64,000 bases of DNA from Hypericum androsaemum (GCA_963995505.1 OZ023184.1:10308308-10372307), one strand, 5' to 3'; positions 47,518 through 60,012 are shown, counted from the first letter of the stretch. Numbers and translations are program-made. Notes: a model not told the origin generated them from the sequence alone.

Positions 47518-49820
47518 ATAGGCCCCATTGGGCTTTTCGGGCCTTTTTTGGACCCTTTTCTTATTTCCTTGATTATCATTGCTTTTTGTGCTCCTCCTTC
47601 ACTCCACCAAATGTTCTTCTTGACTAGTTTAGGATATCTCTTGTTTATTCTCTTTTTATGGCATGTTATGTCCCTTTTTGGGCCATTTCAGGCCCTTTTT
47701 GGGGCTTTTCGAGCATTTTCTAACCATTTTATCACCATTACTTCTTGTGCTGCTCCTTCACTCCTCCACAAATTCTTCTTGACTAGTTTAGGATATCTCT
47801 TGTTTATTCTCTTTTTATGGTATGTTAGGGCCCTTTTTGGGGCTTTTTGGGGCTTTTTCAGACCCTTTTCAGATTTTTTTTATAGCCATTACTTCTTATG
47901 TTGCTCCTTCATGCCTCCACATGTTCTTCTTGACTAGTTTAGGATAACTTTTTTTTATTATCTTTTTATGGCATGTTAGGGCCTTTTCTAGCCATTTCGG
48001 GCCCTTTTTGGATCTTTTCGTACCTTTTTCTCATTTTCTTTATCACCATTACTATTTTTTGCTGCTCCTTCACACCTCCACATGTTCTTCTTCACTAGTT
48101 TTAGATATCTCTTATTTATTCTCTTTTTATGGTATATTAGGGCCCTTTTTGGCCCATTTCGGGCTCTTTTTGGTGCTTTTCTGACCTTTTTCTCATTTTC
48201 TTTATCGCCATTGCTTCTTGTACTGCTCCTTCACTCCTCCAAATGTTCTTCTTGACTAGTTTAGGATATCTCTTATTTATTCTCTTTTTATGGCATGTTA
48301 GGACCCTTTTCGGGCCATTTCAGGTCCTTTTTAGGGCTTTTTGGGCCTTTTTAGGACCCTTTTCTCATTTCCGTTATCACTATTACTACTTTTTCTACTC
48401 TTCAGTCCTCCACATGTTCTTCTTGACTATTCTAGGATATCTTTAGTGTATTCTCTTTTTATGGCATGTTAGGGCCCTATTCGGGCTATTTCGGTCCCTT
48501 TTTGGGGCTTTTCGGACCATTTTCTCATTTCCTTTATCGCCGTTGCTTCTTGTGCTACTCCTTCGCTCCTCCACATGTTCATCTTGACTAGTTTAGGATA
48601 TCTATTGTTTATTCTCTTGTTATGGCAAGTTAGGGCCATTTTGGGCCCTTTTTGGGGCTTTTTGGCCCTTTTTTGGACCATTTTCTCATTTTCTTTCTCG
48701 CCATTACTTCTTGGGCTACTCCTTCACTCCTCCACATGTTCATCTTGACTAGTTTAGTATCTCTTGTTTATGCTTTTTTATGGCATGTTAAGGCCCTTTT
48801 TTGGCCATTTCGGGACCTTTTTCGGACTTTTCTGGCTTTTTTGGGCCCTTTTCTCATTTCTTTTATCGCCATTACTACTTATGCTGCTCCTTCACTCCTC
48901 CACATGTTCTTCTTGACTAGTTTAAGATATCTCTTGTTTATTCTCTTTTTATGGCATGTTAGGGCCCTCATTGGGTCTTTTCGGGCCTTTTCAAGACCTT
49001 TTTCTCATTTCCTTTATTGCCATTACTTATTGTGCTGCTCCTTCACTCCTCCACATGTTCTTCTTGACTAGTTTAGAATATCTCTTATTTATTCTCTTTT
49101 TATGGCACGTAAGGGCCTTTTTCGGGCCATTTTGGGCCCTTTTTGGGGTTTTTTTGGCCTATTCTGGACCCTTTTCTGATTTTCTTTATCGCCATTACTT
49201 CTTATGCTGCTCCTTCCTGACTCCTCATGTTCTTCTTGACCAGTTTAAAATACCTATTGTTTATTCTCTTTTTATGGCATGTTAGGGCCCTTTTCTAGCC
49301 ATTTCAGGCTTTTTTTGGGGCTTTTCGATCTTTTTTCGGACCCTTTTCTCATTTCCTTTATCGCCATTACAAGTTGTGTTGCTTCTTCATTCATCCACAT
49401 GTTCTTCTTGACTAGTTTAGGATATCTCTTGTTTATTCTCTTTTTATGGCATGTTAGGGCCCTTTTAGTGCCATTCCTGGCCCTTTTGGGGCTTTCCGGG
49501 ACTTTTTTGGACCCTTTTCTCATTTCTCTTATTGCCATTACTTCTTCTGCTGCTCCTTCACTCATCCACATGTTCTTCTTGATTAGTTTAGGATATATCT
49601 TGTTTATTCTCTTTTTATGGCATGTTAGGGTCCTTTTCGGGCCCTTTTTGGGGCTTTTCAGGTTCTTTTTTGGACCCTTTTCTCATTTCCTTTATTGCCA
49701 TTACTTCTATTATTGCTCTTTAACTCAACCGCATGTTCTTCTTGACTTGTTTAAGATATCTCTTGTTTATTACTTTTTTATGGCATGTAAGAGCCCTTTT
49801 TGGGCCATTTTGGGCCCTTA

Positions 49821-49992
49821 AAAACTCTCATAACTTTGACGGATCATAAATTTTGACTCGTTCGGAGTTACGGGTGCCATAATATATCAAATCAAAGATA
49901 GTTTTATGATCTATCCACTCGTTTCCCTAGGACGTGAATTACCAATGTTTTGGCCCAAAAAATTAGCTTTATAAAGAAGTTTTGAGGGTTTT
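49821..49992. repeat. 172-bp inverted-repeat unit
   Basis: Same unit and length as the 47346 copy; the arms carry a few mismatches (left AAAACTCTCATAACTTT). It lies about 2.47 kb from the previous copy, with roughly 13 monomers between them. Confidence 0.88.
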
Positions 49993-50860
49993 AAAGGTCC
50001 CTTTTAGGCTTTTTGGGCTTTTTTTGGACCCTTTTCTTATTTCCTTGATTACCATTGCTTTTTGTGCTACTCCTTCACTCCTCCACATGTTCTTCTCGAC
50101 TAGTTTAGGATATCTCTTGTTTATTCTCTTTTTATGGCATGTTACGGCCCTTTTCGGGCAATTTCAGGCCCTTTTTGTACTGTTTGGCCCTTTTTTGACC
50201 TTTCTCCCATTTCCTTTATCACCATTACTTCTTGCACTGGTCCTTCACTCCTCCACATCTTCTTCTTGACTAGTTTATGATATCTCTTGTTTATTTACTT
50301 TTTATGGCATGTTAAGGCCCTTTTCGGGCCATTTCGGGCCATTTTTAGAGCTTTTCGGCCCTTTTTTGGACCTTTTTCGCATTTTCTTTATCACCATTAC
50401 TTCTTGTGCTGCTCTTTCACTCCTCCACATGTTGTTCTTGACTAATTTAGAATATCTCTTGTTTGGTCTCTTTTTATGGCATGTTAGGGCCCTTTTCTGG
50501 CCATTTTGGTCCCTTTTTGGGTCTTTTCGGGCCTTTTTTGGACCATTTTCTCATTTTCTTTATCGCCATTACTACTTGTGCTGCTCCTTCACTCCTCCAC
50601 ATGTTCTTTTAGACTAGTTTCAGATATCTCTTATTTATTCTCTTTTTATGCCATGTTAGGATCCTATTCGAGCCATTTCGGGCCCTTTTTAGTGCTTTTC
50701 AGGTCCTTTTTTGACCATTTTCTCATTTATTTTATTGCCATTGCTTCGGCTATTGCTTCTTAACTCGACCACTTATTCTTCTTGACTTTTTTAAAATATC
50801 TCTTATTTATTCCTTTTTTATGTCATGCAGGAGCCCTTCCCGGGCCATTTTGAACCTTTA

Positions 50861-51032
50861 AAATCTCTTATAACTTCGATGGGTCATAAATTTTGACTCG
50901 TTTGGAGTTACAAGCGCCATAATATATGAAATCGAAGATAATTTTATGATCTATCTACTCGTTTTCCTAGGGCATAAAATGCCAATGGTTCGACCCCCAA
51001 AATTGGATTTATAAAGAAGATGTGAGAGTTTT
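50861..51032. repeat. 172-bp inverted-repeat unit
   Basis: Same unit and length. The arms are degraded (left AAATCTCTTATAACTTC, right GAAGATGTGAGAGTTTT). The surrounding stretch is duplicated about 893 bp downstream. Confidence 0.85.
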
Positions 51033-51754
51033 AAAGGCCCCTTTTAGGATTTTTGGGCCTTTTTATGACCCTATTCTCATTTTCATGATTGCCCTTGCTT
51101 CTTGTACTGATCCTTCACTCTGCCACATGATCTTCTTCACTAGTTTAGGATGTTCTTTTTGACTTATGTTGGATATCACTTGTTTATTCACTTTTTCTGA
51201 CATGTTAGGGCCCTTTTCGGGCCATTTTGGGCCCTTTTTGGGACTTTTCGGGCCTTTTTTGGACCATTTTCTCATTTTCTTTATCGCCATTACTTCTTGT
51301 GCTGCTCCTTCACTCCTCCACATGTTCTTCTTGACTAGTTTAGAATATCTCTTGTTTGGTCTCTTTTTATGGCATGTTAGGGCCCTTTTCTAGCCATTTT
51401 GGTCCCTTTTTGGGTCTTTTCGGGCCTTTTTTAGACCATTTTCTCATTTTCTTTATCGCCATTACTACTTGTGCTACTCCTTCACTCCTCCACATGTTCT
51501 TCAAGACTAGTTTCAGATATCTCTTATTTATTCTCTTTTTATGGCATGTTAGGATCCTTTTCGAGCCATTTCGGGCCCTTTTTAGGGCTTTTTAGGTCCT
51601 TTTTTAGACCATTTTCTCATTTATTTTACTGCCATTGCTTCGGCTATTGCTTCTTAACTCGACCACTTGTTCTTCTTGACTTTTTTAAAATATCTTTTGT
51701 TTATTCCTTTTTTATGTCATGCAAGAGCCCTTCTCGGGCCATTTTGAACCTTTA

Positions 51755-51926
51755 AAAACCCTCATAACTTCAACGGGTCATAAATTTTGACTCGTTTGGA
51801 CTTACGAGCACCATAATATATGAAATCGAAGATAATTTTATGATCTATCTACTTGTTTTCCTAGGGCATAAAATGCCAATGGTTCGGCCCCCAAAATTGG
51901 CTTTATAAAGAAGCTGTGAGAGTTTT
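51755..51926. repeat. 172-bp inverted-repeat unit
   Basis: Same unit and length. The left arm is intact and the right arm is GAAGCTGTGAGAGTTTT. Its flanks match those of the preceding copy at an offset of about 893 bp. Confidence 0.87.
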
Positions 51927-52578
51927 AAAGGCCCCTTTTAGGCTTTTTGGGACTTTTTTGGACCCTTTTCTCATTTTCATGATTGCCCTTGCTTCTTGTA
52001 CTAATCCTTCACTCCGTCATATGATCTTCTTCACTATTTTAGGATGTTCTTCTTGACTTATGTTGGATATCACTTGTTTATTCACTTTTTCTGACATGTT
52101 AGGGCCCTTTTCGGGCCATTTTGGGCCCTTTTTGGGGCTTTTCGGGCCTTTTTTGGACCCTTTTCTCATTTTCTTTATCGCCATTACTTCTTGTGCTGCT
52201 CCTTCACTCCTCCACATGTTCTTCTTGACTAGTTTTGAATATCTCTTGTTTATTCTACTTTTATGGCATGTTAGGGCCCTTTTCTGGCTATTTTGGGCTC
52301 TTTTTGGGTTTTTTCGGGCTTTTTTCAGACCCTTTTCTCATTTCCTTTATCGTTACTACTTGTGCTGCTAGGGTCCTTTTCGGGCCATTTTGGGCCTTTT
52401 TTGGGGATTTTTGGGCCCTTTTTTGGACCCTTTTCTCATTTCCTTTATCGTCATCGCTTTTGCTTTTGCTATTGCTCCTTAACTCTGCCACATATTCTTC
52501 ATAACTTGTTTAAGATATCTCTTGTTTATTCCTTTTTTATGGCATGCAAGAGCCCTTTTCGACCATTTTGGGCCCTTA

Positions 52579-52750
52579 CAAACCATTAGAACTTCGACGG
52601 GTCATAAATTTTGACTCATTTGGAGTTACGAGTACCATAATATATCAAATCGAAGATAATTTTACGATCTATCTGCTTGTTTTCCTAGGGCATAAAACGC
52701 CAATGGTTTGACCCCCACAATCGGATTTATAAAGAAGTTATGAGGGCTTT
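52579..52750. repeat. 172-bp inverted-repeat unit
   Basis: Same unit and length. The left arm is degraded (CAAACCATTAGAACTTC) and the right arm is GAAGTTATGAGGGCTTT. Confidence 0.85.
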
Positions 52751-53530
52751 AAAGCCCCCTTTTAGGCTTTTCGGGCATTTTTTGGAACCTATTCTCATTT
52801 CCATGATTGCCCTTGCTTCTTGTGCTGATCCTTCACTCCGCCATATTTTCTTCTTGACTAGTTTAGGATATCTCTTGTTTATTCTCTTTTTATGACATGT
52901 TAGTGCCCTTTTTGGGCCATTTCAGGCCATTTTTTGGGCTTTTCGGGCCTTTTTTGGATCTTTTTCTCATTTCCTTTATCGCCATTACTTCTTGTGCTTC
53001 TCCCTCACTCCTCTACACGTTCTTCTTTACTAGTTTAGGATATATCTTGTTTATTCTCTTTTTATGGCATGTTATGACCTTTTTCGGGCCATTTCAGACC
53101 CTTTTTTGGGCTTTTTAGGCCTTTTTTGGACCCTTTTCTCATTTCTTTTATCGCTATTACTTCTTGTGCTGCTCCCTCACTCCTCCACATGTTCTTCTTG
53201 ACTAGTTTAGGATATCTCTTGTTTGTTCTCTTTTTATGGCATGTGATGGCCCTTTTCGGGCCATTTCGGGCCATTTTTAGGCTTTTCAGACCCTTTATTG
53301 CCATTACTTCATGTGCTACTCCATCACTCCTCCACATGTTCTTCTTGACTAGTTTAGAATATCTCTTATTTATTCTCTTTTTATGGCATGTTAGGGCCCT
53401 TTGCTGGCCATTTCGGGGCCTTTTTTGCCCTTTTTGGGCCTTTTTCGAACTCTTTTTTTATTTCTTTTATCGCCATTTCTACTTGTGCCGCTCCTTCACT
53501 CCTCCACATGTTCTTCTTGACTACTTTAGG

Positions 53531-53535
53531 ATATC
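53531..53535. other. Target-site duplication of element 2, left copy
   Basis: ATATC from the satellite B monomer (TTAGGATATCTCTTG) lies immediately before the LTR end at 53536. It is repeated at 60013-60017. Confidence 0.93.
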
Positions 53536-54307
53536 TGATATGAACCTCGATAGGAAGTTCACAACGGACCGTGCTACTTCGGATGGAGCAGACCGCAACC
53601 CACGAACTCGAGCCTTGCCAGAACCTTGGTTTGGAAGAACCGCAACCCAAGCAATGGAATTTCGTGAACCTATGGTCCAAGTCAAATCACGCCACAAACG
53701 ATGATGGAAGAATCATTTGATAAGTGAAAGGTTTCGCTCAAGCTAAGCAATCCAGCAATTAGCAAGAACACACAAGGAGTATCTTAACTCACAAAGGAAG
53801 AATTCAATCTCAAAGTTGCGTCCCTTTTTATTGTTAGGAGACCTCTTTATATAGGCTCCAAAAATACCCAAATATTCCTAAAACAAGCTAACTCCTAAAA
53901 AGGAGTTCAAAGGCTGGCCAGAACTCTCTTTCCTAATCTAAGGAGATTCTGGCCGAATTATTTCAACTAAACAAGAAATAATCTAAGCAAATAATATCTA
54001 ATAGAATAACTAATAGCTGCACTTCCAAAACAAGTAGATGCATGGACTAAATAGGCTGATTCTTCTTGATTCTCCATGTGCGCATGCATCTAGAAGCTTA
54101 CGTGCATGTCAAGCTTCCAAAATAGCCTCTATCACGTGCATGGGCTTTGCATGGGCGTAATGCACGTCCTTGCACTTGTACGCATTGGCTTGAGCCCAGA
54201 CTTCTTGCATTAATCCATTAAGTTCTGCTTGAAACATTTTTTCCCTTGCTCGTTTCACCGGCCTAATTGGTACGTGCACTTTCTGTGAGTCTTGTAGCTT
54301 CACATCA
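53536..54307 (-). repeat. 3' LTR of element 2
   Basis: The 772-bp LTR reads on + from TGATATGAACC to CTTCACATCA, so on - it starts TGATGTGAAG and ends ATATCA. The TATA box (on +, TTTATATA at 53846-53853) is intact. The pol frame of element 2 enters the LTR here and ends at 54109. Confidence 0.94.
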
Positions 54308-56720
54308 TTCCCCTCCGCTTGAAAAGGATTTGTCCTCAAATCGTCACCTACATCAAACGGACTCAAATCAGCAACATTGAAAGAAGCACTAACACTATAC
54401 TCACCTGGCAGGTCAAGCTTGTAGGCATTGTCATTGATGCGTTCAAGCACTTGAAACGGACCATCTACTCATTGTAGCAACTTTGAACGTCATTGCGCGG
54501 GAAAGCATTCCTTTCTCATGTGCAACCAGACCCAATCACCAGGCTCAAAGACAACCCTGTGCCGTCCTTTGTTTGCTTATCTCGCAAAGTCCTATTTACA
54601 ACTTCAGTTTGACCATCAGTTTGTGGATGACAAGTAGTAGAAAATAACAACTTGGTACCTAACTTATTCCACAAGGTCTTCCAAAAGTAACTCAAGAACT
54701 TAGCATCTCTATCAGAAATAATAGTTCTAGGCATACCATGCAACCTAACAACTTCTCTAAAGAACAAATCTGCAATGTTTGAAGCATCATCAGTCTTATG
54801 ACATGGAATAAAATGTGCCATCTTAGAAAACCTATCCACTACCACAAAGATTGAATCCCTTCCACGTTTAGTCCTAGGCAGTCCTAACACAAAATCAATA
54901 GAGATATCAATCCAAGGCTCACTAGGTATAGGTAGTGGGGTATACAAACCGTGGGGTTTTACCTTTGACTTGGTTTGCTTGCATGTGATGCAACGCCCAC
55001 AAACTCTTTCTACGTCGCGCTTCATGTGTGGCCAATAGAAGTGATCTTGTAGCATTGCCAAAGTCTTTGCGATTCCAAAGTGCCCCATCAATCCGCCTCC
55101 ATGTGCCTCCTGAATTAGCAACTCTCGCATAGAACAATTAGGCACACAAAGTTTGTTCTCACGAAATAGGTAACCTTCATTCCGAAAAAATTTACCACTT
55201 GCACTCTTCTCCGTAGCTCGAAACAGATCACCAAAATTAGTATCATCAGTATACAACTCTTTAAGGTGTTCAAAACCAATTAACTTCGCATTAAGAGTTG
55301 AGATCAAAGCATACCTTCGCGATAGGGCATCAGCTACTACATTTTCCTTACCTTGCTTGTAGCGAATGACATAAGGAAATGTTTCAATGAACTCCACCCA
55401 TCGTGCATGCCTCCTATTCAACTTGTGTTGCCCTTTTAAGTGCTTGAGTGATTCATGATCAGTGTGGATCACGAATTCCTTGGGCCACAAGTAATGCTGC
55501 CATGTTTCCAATGTTCGAACTAGCGCATACAACTCTTTGTTATAAGTTGGATAGTTCAAGGTTGCCCCACTTAGTTTCTCACTAAAGTAGGCAATTGGTT
55601 TCCCTTCTTGCATGAGGATAGCTCCAATCCCTATACTTGAGGCATCACATTCAACTTCAAAGGTTTTAGCAAAGTTAGGCAAAGCCAACAAAGGAGCATT
55701 AGTCAACTTCTCTTTGATGAGTTGGAATGAGTTCTCTTGAGCTTCTCCCCAACTAAATCCAATGTTCTTCTTGATGACTTCAGTGAGGGGCGCGGCTAGG
55801 CTACTAAAGTCTTTCACAAACCTCCTGTAAAAGCTAGCTAAGCCATGAAAACTTCGAACATTAGCAACACTTGTAGGCTCTTCTACTCATCAACCTGTAT
55901 CCTGTGAGCACTAACAACAAAACCCAAGAATACAAGTTTATCTGTGCAAAAGGTGCACTTCTTCAAGTTGGCAAACAATTGATCCTCTCTAAGTGCATCT
56001 AGGACAGATTTCAAATGCTCTACATGATCCTCTAAACTCGTACTATAAATGAGTATATCATCAAAGTACACAACGACAAATTTGCCAATGAATGGACGTA
56101 AGATATGATGCATAAGGCGCATGAATGTACTAGGTGCATTAGATAACCCGAACGGCATGACCATCCACTCATACAACCCAAATTTTGTTTTAAAAGCAGT
56201 CTTCCACTCATCTCCTTCTTTCATCCTAATCTGATGATAACCACTTTTTAAGTCAATCTTAGAAAACATGCAAGATCCATGCAACTCATCTAACATGTCA
56301 TCTAAGCGAGGAATAGGGTGACAATATTTTATCGTGATGTTGTTGACAGCTCGACAATCAACACACATCCTCCATGATCCATCCTTCTTAGGCACAAGTA
56401 GGACTGGAACAGCACATGGGCTCATGCTTTCTCTCACGTACCCTTTTTCCAAAAGCTCATTGACTTGCCTCTCAAGTTCCTTTGTTTCCTCAGGATTACT
56501 TCTATATACGGGGCAATTAGGTATGGTAGCTCCTGGAACAAAATCAATTTGATGCTCAATTCCTCGCATAGGTGGTAATCCAGCTGGTAGCTCTTCGGGA
56601 AAGACATCCTTGTAGTCCTGCAAGAGAGAAACAACCATACTAGGCAAGTGTGGTTCAAGTTCATTAGTGATCAAAAGTGTCTCCCTACACCGAAGTAAGA
56701 TCATAGACTTTTTTTTCAAA
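54109..56720 (-). pseudogene. pol: Broken pol of element 2 (RT, RNase H, integrase)
   Basis: Reading down the minus strand, the frame shifts at an eight-A run (56709-56716) just before the RT region. RT motifs are present, including YFDDIL. A deletion of about 25 nt near 55883 shifts the frame again. RNase H (CDAS, TDHESL) and the integrase zinc region and core up to [12 protein letters not shown] are readable from 55817. About 280 nt are then missing near 54577-54586, removing the part after the catalytic Glu. TGA stops follow at 54490-54492 and 54469-54471. From 54450 the [18 protein letters not shown] tail is open and runs into the LTR, ending at 54109. The protein cannot be functional. 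Confidence 0.93.
54308..54320 (-). other. Polypurine tract of element 2
   Basis: On - it reads AAGCGGAGGGGAA, directly adjoining the 3' LTR. It differs from the tract of element 1 mainly by one C. Confidence 0.85.
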
Positions 56721-58643
56721 ACAAGCTTGCTTGATTTCACTTGCTCCCACATAGTAGTTCTTTTTCCATCCCTCAAATTTTCTCTCAATGGCCAATTTTA
56801 ATTCTGTTTTTCTGGCTTCTTTTGCTCGCTCCATTGTATCCTCTCTTTTGGCCATTTTTCCTTTCTGTTTTTCGGCTTCTTCTCTCCTCTCAATTCGTTT
56901 CTTTTGCTCACTTTTTTTTCTCTCATCACTTTCTTTTTGTAACTTCATCTGATCTTCACAAACTTGTGATGGCGCTAAGGGTGCCAAAGTGAACACACGC
57001 CTATTGAGTGTGAATGAGTACTTGTTGGTGTGTCCGTCGTGAGTTACCCTTCTATCAAACTGCCACGGCCTCCCCAACAGTAGATGACTAGCTTGCATTG
57101 CCACAACATCGCACAACACTTCATCTTCGTACTTGCCAATGTGGAATGTCACTAGCACTTGCTTCTCCACTCGTACTTCTCCACTATCATTCAGCCATTG
57201 TAGCTTGTAAGGTTTAGGGTGTTTCTTCGTGAGTAACCCTAACTTCTCAACCATAGTAGTGCTTGCCACGTTAGCACAGCTGCCTCCATCAATGAGGACA
57301 CTACACACCTTGTCCTTGACATAACACCTTGTATGGAAGATATTCTCCCTTTGTGCTTTGTCGTCTTCTTCTCTTGCTTGCAAGTTCAAGGCTCTTCTTG
57401 CCACTAGAGTGAGTCCTTCAGGAACTTGAATTTCCTCTTCGGATATGTCTTCCAATGAAGGCATGCTTTCATGATCCGAATCTTCTCCTTCTGTTACGAC
57501 CTCCCCACTCTCTCTAATCACCATAATCTGTTTGTTAGGGCATTGACTTGAGATGTGCCCCCTTCCTTGACACTTGAAGCACTTGATATCACGGTTTTGT
57601 GTGGGAGTGGCTTCCACCTTCTTTTGAGAATTGGCATTGGAACTCTCAGTCTTGTGCTCTATCTTGGTTGCCTGTGGTTTGTCAAATTTCTTTGAATAGT
57701 TTGGCTTCCAATTAGCACTTGATGTAGCTCTTGTCCCTCCTCCTCCTCTCTTCAGTTGCTTCTCAATTTTCGTGGCCATATGCACCATGTCCTCCAACTC
57801 CACATAGTGTTGCAACTCTACTTTGTCATGGATCTCAGGATTGAGTCCATTCAAGAACCTTGCCATGGTAGCTTCTCTATCTTCCTCCACGTCAGCTCTT
57901 ATCATTGCCATCTCCATCTGTTTGTAATATTCTTCCACGCTCAGACTTCCTTGTCTCATTCCTTGTAACTTCTTATATAGCTCTCGGTAGTAATGACTTG
58001 GAACAAAACATTTCCTCATCACCGCTTTCATCTTCTCCCATGTAGCTATAGGACGCTCTCCATTACGCCTCCTGCTTGTGACAAGTTGATCCCACCACGT
58101 TATAGCATAATCAGCGAATTCAGTCACAGCTAGCTTTACCTTCTTTGTTTCGGAACAATTGTGGCAATCAAACACGAACTCAATCTTCTTCTCCCACTCT
58201 AGGTATGCTTCCGGGTCAGAACGACCTGCAAAGGAAAGTATCTTCAGCTTAATACTTCCCAAGTTGTCATCTCTTCATCGCCTTGCCTCTCTAGGTGGGC
58301 GGTTAGTCCTTGCTCGCCTAAGATTGCTTGTAGAACCTACGTCCTCCTCCTGGAAAGGGTCGGAATCTTCTTCACTTGTGCTTCCCAAAGGGGCTCTCCT
58401 TCTTTGTGCACGGAATTCTCCTCCACTTGTGCCTCCCAAAGGTGCAAACCTTCGTTGTGCTTGGACTTCGCTTCTTGGTTGTTGGCTATTGCGAGTGTCC
58501 TCCATTGCATCCAGGCGTTGTTACAACGGCTCCATCTCCGCTCGCATCATTTGTTGGAATTTTCCTGTCAGGGCCTCCACAAATACCTTAAGACCAACAT
58601 CAGCCAACGTACCCTCTTTTTCTCTTTGATCTTCGTAAGACAT
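56685..58643 (-). pseudogene. gag-pro: Broken gag-protease of element 2
   Basis: The ancestral ATG is at 58643-58641, four bases after a TTGCAG, the same arrangement as in element 1. The frame is stopped by a TAA at codon 41 (58523-58521, where element 1 has CAA) and by a TGA at 58277-58275 (where element 1 has AGG). From there the frame is open to 56685. It includes the gag domain, the zinc knuckle CFKCQGRGHISSQCP and the protease with IDGGSCANVAS and LLLGRPW. After the protease the frame passes through the site of the element 1 TAA with a Glu codon, then is lost at the eight-A run near 56709. An N-terminal stretch around 58320-58440 has two similar RRxAPLG repeats that element 1 has only once. 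Confidence 0.92.
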
Positions 58644-59248
58644 CTTGCTGCAAGAAAATTTCGTTAGTAAAAAAAATTGATGGCCTCACAAGTTCACTCC
58701 CTTACGTGTTTACTCTCAATGTAAGTTGCACTCAAGTTCACTCGTGTTTGCACTCAATTATTTGGCTTTTCTCTCTAATGCACTCACAAACTCTTGCCTT
58801 TTTCCTCTCGTGATACTCTTGTACGTTCTTACTAAGCTAACAAGGCTTTGCTTGAACTACACAGATAACTATCAAAGGTAGTTCCTTGTCTTCTTGCGCT
58901 GCACGTAGACTTATTCGGACTGACTTCCTCTTGTTTTCTGTCCGCCTATTGGACTTGCTTCCTCTTTTGTTTCTCTTGCGTTTTCTCTTTAATCACAAGC
59001 TTCCCAATTCGCCTTGCTCCGCTTTAGTCTTGCAATTTCCTATTTAGTCTTGCTTCTTCTTTTGTTTTCTTTTTCTTTTTTTTTCCTTTTTTTTCTTTTT
59101 TTTTCTTTTGATCAGAATACACAACCTAGAATAACTAAGTCACGAATCTGATTGCTCGAAACACAAACAAATCAAACTACTTATAAAAAAATGAATTGGA
59201 TACTAGACCAACAAAAGGAAAGGTAAGGATAGATAGTAGCAAGCCGTG
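58644..59248 (-). other. Leader of element 2
   Basis: This is the untranslated leader between primer site and gag on the minus strand. It shares with element 1 a purine tract (T/C-rich on + at 59045-59110) and an intron-like 3' end: on -, ACTAAC, a T-rich run and TTGCAG just before the ATG. No coding frame is present. Confidence 0.7.
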
Positions 59249-59260
59249 GCTCTGATACCA
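59249..59260 (-). other. Primer binding site of element 2, initiator tRNA-Met
   Basis: On - it reads TGGTATCAGAGC, identical to the site of element 1 and two bases inside the 5' LTR end. Confidence 0.93.
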
Positions 59261-59262
59261 AA

Positions 59263-60012
59263 TGATATGAACCTCGGTAGGAAGTTCACAACAGACCGTG
59301 CTACTTCGGATGGAGCAGACCGCAACCCACGAACTCGAGCCTTTCCAGAACCTTGGTTTGGAAGAACCGCAACCCAAGCAATGGAATTTCGTGAACCTAT
59401 GGTCCAAGTCGAATCACGCCACAAACGATGATGGAAGAATCATTTGATAAGTGAAAGGTTTCGCTCAAGCTAAGCAATCCATCAATTAGCAAGAACACAC
59501 AAGGAGTATCTTTACTCACAAAGGAAGAATTCAATCTCAAAGTTGCGTCCCTTTTTATTGTTAGGAGACCTCTTTATATAGGCGCCAAAAATACCCAAAT
59601 ATTCCTAAAACAAGCTAACTCCTAAAAAGGAGTTCAAAGGCTGGCCAAAACTCTCTTTCCTAATCTAAGGAGATTCTGGCCGAATTATTTCAACTAAACA
59701 AGAAATAATCTAAGCAAATAATATCTAATAGAATAACTAATAGCTGCACATCCAAAACTTACGTGCATGTCAAGCTTCTGGCGTGCGCATGCATCTAGAA
59801 GCTTACGTCCATGTCAAGCTTCCAAAATAGCCTATATCACATGCATGGGCTTTGCATGGGCCTCATGCATGTCCTTGCACTTGTACGCATTGGCTTGAGC
59901 CCAGACTTCTTGCATTAATCCATTAAGTTCCGCTTGAAACGTTTTTGCCCTTGCTCGTGTCATCGGCCCAATTGGTACGTGCACTTGCTGTGAGTCTTGT
60001 AGCTTCACATCA
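59263..60012 (-). repeat. 5' LTR of element 2
   Basis: This 750-bp LTR pairs with 53536-54307. The TATA box (on +, TTTATATA at 59573-59580) is intact. Around 59750-59800 about 60 bases of the partner LTR are replaced by a short duplicate of the neighbouring CTTACGTGCATGTCAAGCTT segment, which accounts for the length difference. Confidence 0.94.

Larger units (their letters stand above)
46379..53535. repeat. Satellite B, block 1 (about 160-172 bp monomers plus a 172-bp unit)
   Basis: The monomer contains TTCTTCTTGACTAGTTTAGG, then a TTTATTCTCTTTTTATGGCA segment, then several GGGCC/GGCCC blocks separated by T-runs, then a C/T-rich tail with ATCGCCATTACTTCTTG and CTCCTTCACTCCTCCACAT. The GACTAG landmark falls near 46604, 46776, 46947 and 47108. 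At intervals the monomers give way to a different unit that is 172 bp long and bounded by inverted repeats. The short open frames are repeats of the same translated monomer and are not genes. Confidence 0.95.
53536..60012 (-). mobile_element. Element 2: degraded Ty3/gypsy LTR retrotransposon, same family as element 1
   Basis: This 6477-bp element lies on the minus strand inside satellite B, with a perfect ATATC target duplication. LTR ends, primer site, polypurine tract and proteins match element 1, and translated pol is very similar over long stretches. The two LTRs differ by about 20 substitutions by eye plus one replaced segment of about 22 bp net (750 against 772 bp). It is thus clearly older than element 1. 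Gag carries two stops. Pol carries a frameshift, two deletions and further stops. It could move only if another copy supplied the proteins. Confidence 0.95.

Noticed and set aside
46644..53704. Series of 60-190 codon frames with LFILFLWHVRA-like repeats
   Set aside because: Each is the satellite B monomer read in one frame. They share no start context and end at variable stops.
58159..58629. 156-codon + strand frame opposite the gag of element 2
   Set aside because: It lies antisense to gag, has no recognisable domain, and element 1 shows a similar antisense shadow.
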